Below are positions 1-7,260 of a DNA stretch of 10,194 nt, piece by piece (position 1 is the first letter of the stretch; each line of letters opens with the position of its first letter). The position numbers and the translations under genes were made by a program. The stretch is from Cellvibrionaceae bacterium (GTDB lineage Bacteria; Pseudomonadota; Gammaproteobacteria; Pseudomonadales; Cellvibrionaceae). The DNA is taken from the NCBI GenBank assembly GCA_027012915.1, contig JALUYN010000472.1, positions 1-10,194 of the forward strand, read 5' to 3'. The notes beneath the pieces are model-generated. The model saw only the letters and a list, made by a program, of their open reading frames with translations. It searched no databases and was not told where the DNA came from.

Positions 1-1
1 T

Positions 2-523
2 CAGAGTCAGGGACAGATTTGGGCCATGACCATTCCCAAACAGGACATGGCTACCGTTCTCAGCTCTGAGCAAGCTAAACAGTTAGTGGATTGTGGTGCG
101 TTGACGCTGGAAGAGGATAACAGTGTTGATGTTCAATTGATTGCAGTCGGCGCTTATCAACTACAGGTTTGCCAAGAAGTTGCTCAACGTCTCAGAGAAA
201 AAAACATTGGCTGCCGTCTTACCTATTTGCTTGAGCCTGGCCGTTTTCGCAGTCCCCGCGATGAGCATGAAGAACGATTCGTTAGCACGTCAGTTCAGCA
301 GGCGGAGCTGTTTGATGATGCAATTGGTTTGCGTATTTTTGTGTCCCATTTACGTCCTGAAGTCCTGTTGGGTGTATGTCGACCACTGGACTTGGGCCGT
401 GATCGCTGTCTGGCATTTGGGTATCGAAATCGTGGCGGCACATTAGATACGCAGGGGTTACTGAAAGCCAATGGCTGCAATGCAGAATCAATCGTCGAGG
501 CGATCACGTCTCGCATGACCTAA
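2..523 (+). CDS. Phosphoketolase/transketolase-like enzyme, C-terminal part (5' end outside window)
   Basis: The reading frame is open from base 2 with no stop, so this is the 3' end (about 173 residues) of a larger gene. The ATG at 26 is an internal methionine, not a start. The visible part resembles the C-terminal domain of phosphoketolase-like thiamine-diphosphate enzymes, often annotated as phosphoketolase or xylulose-5-phosphate epimerase. It has a short strand and loop ending in a DCGALTL segment, then QLIAVGAYQL, a helix, TYLLEPGRFRSPRD, FVSHLRPEVLLGVCRPLD and a GYRNRGGTLD segment near the end. The cofactor-binding and catalytic domains would lie upstream, so activity cannot be judged here. 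Phosphoketolases split sugar phosphates to acetyl phosphate; this subgroup's reaction is less certain. The stop lies 12 bases before hflK and is shared with that gene's ribosome site, which suggests co-transcription. The family call comes from recalled motif similarity only. Confidence 0.72.
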   Translation, partial: QSQGQIWAMTIPKQDMATVLSSEQAKQLVDCGALTLEEDNSVDVQLIAVGAYQLQVCQEVAQRLREKNIGCRLTYLLEPGRFRSPRDEHEERFVSTSVQQAELFDDAIGLRIFVSHLRPEVLLGVCRPLDLGRDRCLAFGYRNRGGTLDTQGLLKANGCNAESIVEAITSRMT

Positions 524-527
524 GGAG
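522..527 (+). promoter_or_regulatory. Shine-Dalgarno site of hflK, overlapping the upstream stop codon
   Basis: AAGGAG lies 8 bases before the ATG at 536 and overlaps the TAA stop (521-523) of the phosphoketolase-like gene. Ribosomes finishing the first gene therefore end on the initiation site of hflK. This supports coupling of the two and fixes the hflK start. Confidence 0.75.
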
Positions 528-535
528 AATACAGT

Positions 536-1516
536 ATGAATGAGCAGGCCAACCAGCCAATACCGGACATTCCGGTGACGCCTCGACAGATCGTTATCGG
601 GATTATTGTTGCACTCGTACTGTACCTGGGATACAGCAGCTACTATACGGTGTCTGCAGAATCCGTGGGTGTCGTACAGCGCTTTGGCCATTACCACTAT
701 GTGGTGGAGCCAGGATTGCATTTTAAAATTCCTTTCGGTGTTGACCAGGTAATCCAGGTACCGATCAAGCGCCAATTAAAGGAAGAGTTCGGTTTTGGTA
801 CGCCCGGAGCGACCTTCACAAAACAAATGACTGACCCGAGAGAGTGGGAACTGGAAACTACGATTGTTACCGGGGATTTGAACACCGCTTTGGTGGAATG
901 GGTTATCCAGTTTCGCATCGAAAATGCCTTTGATTTTCTGTTTAAAGTGCGCGATCCCGGCGATGCATTGCGCGATATATCCGAATCGGTGATGAGGGAG
1001 GTGATTGGTGATCGAACGGTGGATGAAGTGTTAACCATTGGTCGTCAAGATATTGAGGCGAGTGCACAGGCCAAGATGCAGGAGGTCGTCAATCTCTACG
1101 AAATGGGGCTGCGCATTGACCAGGTGCAGCTTAAAAATGTCAATCCGCCAAAACCGGTGCAGGCATCCTTTGATGAAGTGAACGAGGCTCAACAAGAACG
1201 CGAGCGTATGATCAATGTAGCCAGGGGTGAATACAACAAGGCGGTTCCCCAGGCAAGGGGCACCGCAGAGCGGTCGATCCAGGCGGCTCAGGGGTATGCC
1301 GTGCAGCGCGTGAACCAGGCCGAAGGCGATGCGGCCAAGTTTAACGCCCTATTAGCGGAATACGTCAAGGCGCCGGAAGTGACTCGCCGGAGGCTCTATC
1401 TGGAAACCATGCAGGAGGTTCTGCCTGCGGTAAAAAATAAAATCGTGCTCGATGACAGGGCTGCTTCGGTGCTGCCTCTGCTGCAACTCAATACTATGCA
1501 AGGAGGCGCACAATGA
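536..1516 (+). CDS. hflK: HflK-type SPFH/band 7 membrane protein, FtsH modulator
   Basis: This 326-residue protein is the HflK half of the HflK/HflC complex, which in E. coli forms a membrane cage around FtsH and limits its access to substrates. A short Pro-rich N-terminus is followed by one membrane segment (about 19-37). Next comes the SPFH domain, opening with SVGVVQRFG (43-51), then a long Ala/Glu/Gln-rich coiled-coil region (about 210-290) with QQERERMINVARGEY, and an end containing TMQEVLPAVKNKIVLDD. It is shorter than E. coli HflK (about 419 residues): the long Gly-rich cytoplasmic N-terminal tail is reduced to about 18 residues, and there is no extended C-terminal tail. It overlaps hflC by four bases (ATGA). 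The position before hflC and the domain order make the assignment firm. The downstream ftsH in the same run suggests a dedicated partner. Confidence 0.9.
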   Translation: MNEQANQPIPDIPVTPRQIVIGIIVALVLYLGYSSYYTVSAESVGVVQRFGHYHYVVEPGLHFKIPFGVDQVIQVPIKRQLKEEFGFGTPGATFTKQMTDPREWELETTIVTGDLNTALVEWVIQFRIENAFDFLFKVRDPGDALRDISESVMREVIGDRTVDEVLTIGRQDIEASAQAKMQEVVNLYEMGLRIDQVQLKNVNPPKPVQASFDEVNEAQQERERMINVARGEYNKAVPQARGTAERSIQAAQGYAVQRVNQAEGDAAKFNALLAEYVKAPEVTRRRLYLETMQEVLPAVKNKIVLDDRAASVLPLLQLNTMQGGAQ

Positions 1517-2472
1517 ACCGTATAGCCTATATCGCGTTGGCGATCTTTTTTCCACTGCTGATTGTTGCCTACGAGGCGTTCTACTCCGTCAACGAAACCG
1601 AGCAGGTCATCATTACCCAGTTTGGTAAGCCGGTGGGCGATATCATTAACGAAGCAGGTCTTAAACTTAAGATACCGTTTATCCAGAAAGTCAATCGTAT
1701 CGAAAAGCGCATTTTGCTCTGGGATGGCTCGGCCAACGATATGCCGACAAAGGACAAGCTTTACATCACTGTCGATACTTTTGGCCGTTGGCGGATAAAA
1801 GATCCACTTCAGTATTTTCTGCGTCTGCGCGATGAGCGCAGTGCTCAGTCACGACTGGAAGATATTCTTGGCAGCGAGACCCGCAACGCAGTGGCCAAGC
1901 ATGAATTGATTGAAATTGTTCGCACCACCAAAGGTAGAAAACCCGCTGTTGATCCGCTGTTAACGAAAGCAGAAGTGGGAAAATTACTACCGATCCAACG
2001 AGGAAGGCGGCAAATTGAAGAGGACATATTTTCAGCAGCGGCGGTAAAGCTTGCCGAGTTTGGTATTGAGTTGCTCGATATCCGTTTCAAACGCATCAAT
2101 TACAACGAAAGCGTCCGCCAAAAAATCTATGCCCGTATGATCAGTGAACGCCAACAGATCGCAGAACGTTTTCGTTCCGAGGGAGCCGGTGAAGCTGCCA
2201 AGATAATCGGTAACAAGGAGAAGGATTTGCAACGTATCGAGTCCGAAGCCTATCGTGAAATTCAGTCCATTCAGGGTGTGGCGGATGCCAAGGCCACTGA
2301 AATCTATTCGGCTGCCTACAATCAGTCGAAATCGGCGCGTGAACTCTATGATCTGGTGAAAACTTTGGATACCTATAAACAGGTTATCGATCCATCAACC
2401 ACCTTAGTGTTGACCACCGAGAGTGAGGTCTACCAGCTCATGAATGGTGTTAACCCATCGCAGAGAAAATAA
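1513..2472 (+). CDS. hflC: HflC-type SPFH/band 7 membrane protein, FtsH modulator
   Basis: This 319-residue partner of HflK is expected to alternate with it in the periplasm-facing cage around FtsH. It has one N-terminal membrane segment (about 4-23), then the SPFH domain starting with VNETEQVIITQFGKPVGD and continuing through a GLKLKIPFIQKV segment. A charged helical region follows (about 205-260, with ERQQIAERFRSEG). The C-terminus has the typical HflC layout: a YDLVKTLDTYK helix, then TLVLTTESEVYQLM. The start is supported by a perfect AGGAGG at 1501-1506, six bases upstream. The ATG overlaps the hflK stop as ATGA. The stop (TAA, 2470-2472) shares one base with the start of the next gene. 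Its length is close to the E. coli protein (about 334). Despite the family name, HflC is not itself a protease. Confidence 0.91.
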   Translation: MNRIAYIALAIFFPLLIVAYEAFYSVNETEQVIITQFGKPVGDIINEAGLKLKIPFIQKVNRIEKRILLWDGSANDMPTKDKLYITVDTFGRWRIKDPLQYFLRLRDERSAQSRLEDILGSETRNAVAKHELIEIVRTTKGRKPAVDPLLTKAEVGKLLPIQRGRRQIEEDIFSAAAVKLAEFGIELLDIRFKRINYNESVRQKIYARMISERQQIAERFRSEGAGEAAKIIGNKEKDLQRIESEAYREIQSIQGVADAKATEIYSAAYNQSKSARELYDLVKTLDTYKQVIDPSTTLVLTTESEVYQLMNGVNPSQRK

Positions 2473-2975
2473 TGTCCATGAGCAAGTTAGCATTCACCAT
2501 ACATTGTCCTGTTTGTCATATGACAAAAATCAATCGATCCCTGTTATTCAATTATCAGGGCGTCGATCACTATTTTTGCTCTTCTCAGTGTCTGGATCGA
2601 TTTAAAGCGCATCCACATTTGTTTGTTGGCGATCCTAAACACGGGTTGTCGCCAAAGCAAAAGGGGCAGAAGGCGTTAAAAAAGCGTCGCATTGGTTTCT
2701 CCGAGCCCATTGATGAAGAGCTAAAGGCCGTAATGGAACAATCCCTGCTGTCACTGATGGGAATAGAATCCCTGCTATTTGAAGAGACCTTTCTCTATGT
2801 CACTTATGATCTCTTGCAAGTATCCCTTGAAGAGATTGAAGCGGCCATTGATCAATCACCGGGCAAGCTAAAATCCGGCGTAGCGGACCGGATCAAGCGG
2901 GGCTTTATTCATTACAGTGAGGAGTGCGAGCTCGACAACCTGGCGCACCTCACAAGCGACCACGGTCATCACTGA
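2472..2975 (+). CDS. YHS-domain metal-binding protein with an HMA-like C-terminal fold
   Basis: This 167-residue soluble protein has no signal peptide or membrane segment. The N-terminal part (about 8-52) is a YHS/TRASH-type domain with CPVC (C12, C15) and FCSSQC (C36, C40), the four cysteines expected to bind a metal ion, followed by RFKAHPHLF. A Lys-rich linker (about 61-73) leads to a second region (about 78-130). Its helix-strand-strand-helix order (ELKAVMEQSLLSLMGIES, LLFEETFLYVTYD, SLEEIEAAID) resembles a heavy-metal-associated ferredoxin-like fold but lacks that domain's CxxC. The C-terminus is His-rich (HGHH). YHS domains are known from copper ATPases and metal resistance proteins; the role here is unknown. 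It sits between hflC and ftsH with one-base overlaps on both sides and only a weak ribosome site (GAGA near 2463), so it is probably made in step with both. A metal-responsive cofactor of the FtsH complex is an inference. Confidence 0.8.
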   Translation: MSMSKLAFTIHCPVCHMTKINRSLLFNYQGVDHYFCSSQCLDRFKAHPHLFVGDPKHGLSPKQKGQKALKKRRIGFSEPIDEELKAVMEQSLLSLMGIESLLFEETFLYVTYDLLQVSLEEIEAAIDQSPGKLKSGVADRIKRGFIHYSEECELDNLAHLTSDHGHH

Positions 2976-4849
2976 TGGGCAAAAATATGGACAAAAAAAA
3001 GCAATTGAACGTCATCTATTTGGTGGTCGCCCTATGGGGGATCGTGATGTTTCAAAGCTTCTGGGGGCATACCGCCAGCCAGGTGGAACTCAGCTACAGT
3101 GAGTTCGAGCGATACCTGGAACAGGGCTGGCTGAAGGATCTCGTCGTTGATCAGCAGACGATCCGTGGCAGTTTTAAGGAGCCAATCGAAGGCAAAGATC
3201 ACTTTGTTACGCCCAGGGTCGATATTGATCTGGCAGAAAAACTGTCCCCCTATAAGGTGGATTACAAAGGGGTAATTTCAGGTGGACCGCTGGCTACGTT
3301 GATTGGCTGGGTTGCACCGGCACTGGTATTTTTTCTCGTGTGGTTTTTGATGTTTCGCAAGTTCGCTGACAAACAGGGAATGGGCGGGATGATGAATTTA
3401 GGCAAAAGCAAAGCCAAAGTGTTAGTTGAAAAAGACACAGGCGTTAACTTTGAGGATGTCGCTGGTGTTGACGAAGCCAAGGAAGAGTTGGTTGAAGTGG
3501 TTAGTTTTTTGAAAGAACCAAAGCGCTACAGTCGTCTCGGTGCGCATATTCCCAAAGGTGTGTTGCTGGTGGGCCCACCGGGTACCGGAAAAACGCTGAT
3601 TGCCCGAGCAGTTGCCGGTGAAGCAGGCGTGCCATTTTTTTCAATTAGTGGCTCCGAATTTATTGAGATGTTTGTCGGCGTAGGTGCCGCACGCGTCCGC
3701 GACTTGTTTGAACAGGCAAAAAGCCATGCACCGGCGATTATATTTATTGATGAGTTGGATGCCCTCGGGCGCGTTCGCGGTGTCGGCCCCATGTCTGGTG
3801 GACACGACGAGCGCGAACAAACCCTTAACCAGTTGTTGACAGAGTTGGATGGCTTCAATCCGTCGGAGGGCGTGATTATTCTTGCCGCCACCAATCGCCC
3901 CGAGATCCTTGATCCGGCGCTGTTGCGAGCCGGTCGCTTTGATCGCCAGGTTTTAGTTGATCGCCCGGATAAAATCGGTCGGGAGCAGATACTGCGGGTG
4001 CACATGAAGAAGGTCCAAGCGGATAAAACCGTGAGTGTTGAAGCCGTGGCATCGCTCACAACAGGATTCACCGGCGCTGATTTGGCAAACCTGGTTAACG
4101 AGTCAGCATTGCTTGCCACCCGGCGCGGTGCCGAAAGCGTTTCCATGGAAGATTTTGTTAACGCGATTGAACGCATCATCGCTGGCCTGGAAAAGAAAAA
4201 TCGACTGATCAATCCCCACGAAAAAGCCATTGTCGCTCATCACGAAATGGGCCATGCCCTGGTCGGTATGGCACTCAGCCCGGAGCAGCCGATTCAGAAA
4301 GTGTCCATTATTCCCCGAGGAATCGGTGCATTGGGGTACACCATTCAACGCCCCTCCGAAGATCGCTACTTAATGAGTAAAAAGGATTTGCAGAACCGGA
4401 TTGCCGTGTTGCTGGCAGGGAGGGCTGCTGAGCAATTGATATTCGGCGAAGTGACTACCGGTGCAGCCGATGACCTGGTCAAAGCCACCGACATTGCCAG
4501 AGCCATGGTGACCCAATATGGCATGTCGGACGACATCGGTATGTTGTCCATTGACGCCCCAAAGTCCCAGTTTCTTGATCCTTCGCTCGCTGATTCCAGT
4601 TTGCGTTTCGGCCCCGATATGGCGCAACGGGTATCCGCAGCGGTGAGCACCTTGTTGGATGAGGCCTTCCAGTTGGCTACCGATGTACTGGCTCTCAATC
4701 AATCTATCCTGGAGGATACCGCCAAACAGTTGCTCGCGGAGGAAACTCTGGATGATCAATGTTTGGCCACCATCAGGGAAACCATCGCCGTTTCCGATCA
4801 AATCCAACAGGCTGCCTTTTCGGCATACTCCTCTGAGGAGGGGTATTGA
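2975..4849 (+). CDS. ftsH: ATP-dependent zinc metalloprotease FtsH
   Basis: This membrane-bound AAA+ protease extracts and degrades membrane and soluble proteins. From the ATG at 2975 it is 624 residues. It has TM1 (about 11-29), a periplasmic domain (30-105), TM2 (about 106-127), an AAA+ module with Walker A GPPGTGKT (200-207), pore loop FVGVGA (F233), Walker B IIFIDE (255-260) and arginine fingers in LLRAGRFDR (R321, R324). The zinc protease domain follows, with HEMGH (H423, E424, H427) and the third ligand Asp in TTGAADD (D500). All catalytic parts are present. The middle of HEXXH is MG rather than the common AG. The chosen ATG overlaps the YHS stop (TGATG). A GTG at 2924 would add 17 basic residues, and an ATG at 2987 would remove four. 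No good Shine-Dalgarno precedes any of these starts, which suggests translation coupled to the YHS gene. Housekeeping ftsH usually follows rlmE, so this copy is probably accessory. Confidence 0.95.
   Translation: MGKNMDKKKQLNVIYLVVALWGIVMFQSFWGHTASQVELSYSEFERYLEQGWLKDLVVDQQTIRGSFKEPIEGKDHFVTPRVDIDLAEKLSPYKVDYKGVISGGPLATLIGWVAPALVFFLVWFLMFRKFADKQGMGGMMNLGKSKAKVLVEKDTGVNFEDVAGVDEAKEELVEVVSFLKEPKRYSRLGAHIPKGVLLVGPPGTGKTLIARAVAGEAGVPFFSISGSEFIEMFVGVGAARVRDLFEQAKSHAPAIIFIDELDALGRVRGVGPMSGGHDEREQTLNQLLTELDGFNPSEGVIILAATNRPEILDPALLRAGRFDRQVLVDRPDKIGREQILRVHMKKVQADKTVSVEAVASLTTGFTGADLANLVNESALLATRRGAESVSMEDFVNAIERIIAGLEKKNRLINPHEKAIVAHHEMGHALVGMALSPEQPIQKVSIIPRGIGALGYTIQRPSEDRYLMSKKDLQNRIAVLLAGRAAEQLIFGEVTTGAADDLVKATDIARAMVTQYGMSDDIGMLSIDAPKSQFLDPSLADSSLRFGPDMAQRVSAAVSTLLDEAFQLATDVLALNQSILEDTAKQLLAEETLDDQCLATIRETIAVSDQIQQAAFSAYSSEEGY
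4836..4841 (+). promoter_or_regulatory. Shine-Dalgarno site of the HtrA-like protease gene
   Basis: AGGAGG lies inside the last codons of ftsH, 7 bases before the ATG at 4849. That spacing favours ATG 4849, which overlaps the ftsH stop as TGATG, over the TTG at 4846 just before it. Confidence 0.7.
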
Positions 4850-5940
4850 TGCCGAGACGTATCAATGGAGTCCTGCTGGTCTACCTTTTCATTGGGTTGT
4901 TGGCCGCTTTCTGGCTGGGCTCGCGCTGGCAGGACTGGTTGAGTCACCGCGAATTGGATTACCGCCCGATAGTACCACGCAGTGAGTTGGGCGCTGAAGA
5001 ACAAAATACGATAGAAGTGTTTCTACGAGCCAGAGGTTCGGTGGTGTTTATCACCACATTATCCCAAGTGGTTAATCCCTGGAATCGCAGTGTATTCGAA
5101 GCGCCGGCGGGTACAGGTTCTGGATTTTTCTGGGATGCAAAAGGCCATATCGTCACTAATTATCACGTTATTCAACGGGCCAGTGCTGCTCAAATCCGAC
5201 TGACTGACGATCGAACTTACAGCGCCTCACTGGTGGGCGCCAGTCCTGAACACGATCTGGCGGTGCTACGGGTTCAGTCTTCACTGGATGCTCCAGCGCC
5301 TATCCCGTTGGGTAGCAGTGGGGACTTACGGGTAGGGCAAAAGGTATACGCTATCGGCAACCCGTTTGGTCTCGACTATACCCTGACCACCGGGATCATT
5401 TCTGCATTGGATCGCAGTCTGAGCGAAGAGACAGGACAAACCATTCGCGATCTGATTCAGACCGATGCCGCGATCAACCCTGGCAATTCCGGTGGTCCTC
5501 TTCTGGACAGTGCTGGCAGGCTTATCGGTATTAACACAGCAATATACTCACCTTCTGGAGCCAGTGCCGGAATTGGCTTTGCTGTACCGGTGGATACCAT
5601 CGCAAGGGTGGTGCCGCGACTTATACGAGACGGTAGCTATCGTTTGCCGGATCTGGGTCTCACTACCGATCAGCGTGTGAATAAGTGGTTTGCCAGCCGG
5701 TTTGAGCGGCAGGGCGTCGCCGTACTGAGTGTGAGCCCGGATTCTCCGGCAGCGTTGTTTGGTTTGATACCCGCGAGAATTGATAGTAATCAGTCTTTCA
5801 TTCTGGGTGATGTTCTTCTGGCCATTGACGAGACGCCAGTAAAGAGTCTGATGGATATTGGCCATGCGCTGGAATCTCATGGAAAAGCGCAAACCCTGAC
5901 GATTTTTCGCAGGGGCGAGATTGTGGAGCTGAGCCGATGA
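4849..5940 (+). CDS. Membrane-anchored HtrA/DegS-like serine protease with one PDZ domain
   Basis: This 363-residue trypsin-fold protease has an uncleaved-looking N-terminal membrane segment (about 7-24) and no lipobox, so the protease should hang in the periplasm from the inner membrane, as in E. coli DegS (about 355 residues). The catalytic triad is complete: His106 in TNYHVIQ, Asp136 in EHDLAVLRV and Ser214 in NPGNSGGPLLD. The GTGSGFFWD (88-96) and AIGNPFGLDYTLTTGIIS (168-185) segments are typical of HtrA. A single PDZ domain follows (about 260-355), containing VLSVSPDSPAALFGL and GDVLLAIDETPVKS. It overlaps ftsH by one base and ndh by four. DegS senses misfolded outer-membrane proteins and cleaves RseA, but no rseA or rpoE is seen here. 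It may instead be a general quality-control protease working with FtsH. The symbol is left blank because DegS and other HtrA members cannot be separated with certainty. Confidence 0.9.
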   Translation: MPRRINGVLLVYLFIGLLAAFWLGSRWQDWLSHRELDYRPIVPRSELGAEEQNTIEVFLRARGSVVFITTLSQVVNPWNRSVFEAPAGTGSGFFWDAKGHIVTNYHVIQRASAAQIRLTDDRTYSASLVGASPEHDLAVLRVQSSLDAPAPIPLGSSGDLRVGQKVYAIGNPFGLDYTLTTGIISALDRSLSEETGQTIRDLIQTDAAINPGNSGGPLLDSAGRLIGINTAIYSPSGASAGIGFAVPVDTIARVVPRLIRDGSYRLPDLGLTTDQRVNKWFASRFERQGVAVLSVSPDSPAALFGLIPARIDSNQSFILGDVLLAIDETPVKSLMDIGHALESHGKAQTLTIFRRGEIVELSR

Positions 5941-7232
5941 AAGGCATGACACGGATCGTCATTGTGGGTGGCGGCGCGGGCGGATTGGAATTGGCGACGC
6001 GGTTGGGCCGGAAGTTTCGCAAACAGCGGGCTGTCTCCGTTTTATTGATTGATAAGCATCCGTTTCATGTCTGGAAGCCCCTGTTTCACGAAGTGGCCTC
6101 TGGTTCGTTGGACGTAGACATGGACGGAGTGGACTACCGGGCGCACGCGGCCAACCATGGGTTCGAGTTTCAATTGGGTGCCTTGTCCGGTCTGGACCGA
6201 GAAAACAGACAAATCCGGCTCGAAGCGTTAATGGCTGATGACGGTGACATTGTGGTTCCACCACGGACTATTGATTATGACATTCTGGTCTTGGCCATAG
6301 GTTCGGCCAGTAACGATTTCTCTGTGCCCGGTGTGCATGAACATTGTTTTACGCTCGATAGCGTCACAGAGGCCAATCATTTCCATCAGCGACTACTTAA
6401 TCACTTCCTGAAGATGAAGGCCTCTGGCAGTGAAGGACCCCTGAATGTCGTCGTTGTAGGAGGTGGAGCTACGGGTGTAGAGCTTGCGGCGGAGCTGTAT
6501 AAGATCACCGATTATCTACCGGTCTATGGGTTTTCGACCATTCAACGCCGTTCGCTGGCGGTCCATTTAATTGAAGCCTCTGACCGGATACTCAATGGGC
6601 TTCCTTGGCACATCTCACAGAAAGCCTCCCTCATTTTATCTGGCCTTGGAGCAAACATCCTGACCAATGCTTCGGTCGAATCCGTTGATCGTGATGGTGT
6701 CAGTTTGAAGGGCGACAAGAAAATAGCGGCCGATGTAGTGGTTTGGTGCGCCGGAGTCAAATGTCAGGAGACGCTGAAAAATATCGGAGGTCTTACCACC
6801 AATCCAATCAATCAAATTGTGGTTGATAAGACATTACGTTCTGCTGATGACACGTCGATCTACGCGTTGGGCGATTGCGCCTCGCTAACCCTGGATGATG
6901 GCAGCCGAGTGCCGCCCCGCGCTCAATCCGCACATCAAATGGCGAGCTGTGTTTGTCAAAATATCATCAATCAACTGGCGGGATCACCTTGTGAGTCTTT
7001 TACCTATCGTGATCACGGCTCGCTAGTGTCATTCGCGGAGTACAGCACGGTGGGCGTATTGGCCGGTTTAATGGGTAAAAAGGTGTTTGTTGAGGGGGGG
7101 ATTGCAAAATACCTCTACATTTCACTCTATCGATTGCATCAAATTGCCTTGCACGGTTACCTGAGAACGGCCTTATTGGCGTTGGTTGGACGTATTAATC
7201 GGCGCTTACGCCCGGCGTTAAAGCTCCATTGA
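5937..7232 (+). CDS. ndh: NADH:quinone oxidoreductase type II (NDH-2)
   Basis: This single-subunit, FAD-containing enzyme oxidises NADH and reduces the quinone pool without pumping protons. It acts on the cytoplasmic face of the inner membrane. The protein has 431 residues, against about 434 in E. coli Ndh, and reads alike along nearly its whole length. The FAD site is GGGAGG (11-16), with IYALGDCAS (D313) near the end of the domain. The NADH site is GGGATG (175-180), with E213 at the end of the second strand. The quinone-side AQSAHQ motif is at 329-334. The C-terminus (about 398-431, LYRLHQIALHGYLR to RLRPALKLH) is the membrane-binding amphipathic region. The ATG overlaps the protease stop as ATGA, with GGAG at 5925-5928; an ATG at 5946 is a weaker alternative. 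Seven G's in a row (7094-7100) lie just before the C-terminal anchor. Its place beside membrane proteases suggests respiration under envelope stress (inference). Confidence 0.95.
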   Translation: MKGMTRIVIVGGGAGGLELATRLGRKFRKQRAVSVLLIDKHPFHVWKPLFHEVASGSLDVDMDGVDYRAHAANHGFEFQLGALSGLDRENRQIRLEALMADDGDIVVPPRTIDYDILVLAIGSASNDFSVPGVHEHCFTLDSVTEANHFHQRLLNHFLKMKASGSEGPLNVVVVGGGATGVELAAELYKITDYLPVYGFSTIQRRSLAVHLIEASDRILNGLPWHISQKASLILSGLGANILTNASVESVDRDGVSLKGDKKIAADVVVWCAGVKCQETLKNIGGLTTNPINQIVVDKTLRSADDTSIYALGDCASLTLDDGSRVPPRAQSAHQMASCVCQNIINQLAGSPCESFTYRDHGSLVSFAEYSTVGVLAGLMGKKVFVEGGIAKYLYISLYRLHQIALHGYLRTALLALVGRINRRLRPALKLH

Positions 7233-7245
7233 TCGCTACAACAAT

Positions 7246-7250
7246 GAGGG
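7246..7250 (+). promoter_or_regulatory. Probable Shine-Dalgarno site of the MgtC/DUF4010 gene
   Basis: GAGGG is 10 bases before the ATG at 7261 but only one base before the ATG at 7252. The spacing favours 7261 as the start, which shortens the protein by three residues. Confidence 0.5.
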
Positions 7251-7260
7251 TATGGAATCG

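Noticed and set aside
26..28. ATG as the start of the first gene
   Set aside because: The frame is open to the window edge and the residues before it continue the same domain, with no ribosome site. It is an internal Met of a longer protein.
3526..4230. Long reverse-strand open frame opposite ftsH
   Set aside because: It lies fully opposite a strongly conserved AAA+ region, is Ser/Arg/Pro-rich and shows no known domain. It is a mirror effect of the codon use of ftsH.
5548..5952. Reverse-strand open frame opposite the HtrA-like protease gene
   Set aside because: It lies opposite conserved catalytic and PDZ codons, with no recognisable domain and no space for its own signals.
7227..7246. CATTG / CAATG inverted repeat between ndh and the MgtC gene
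   Set aside because: The stem has only five pairs, mostly A-T, with a ten-base loop and no T tract. It is too weak to call a terminator.
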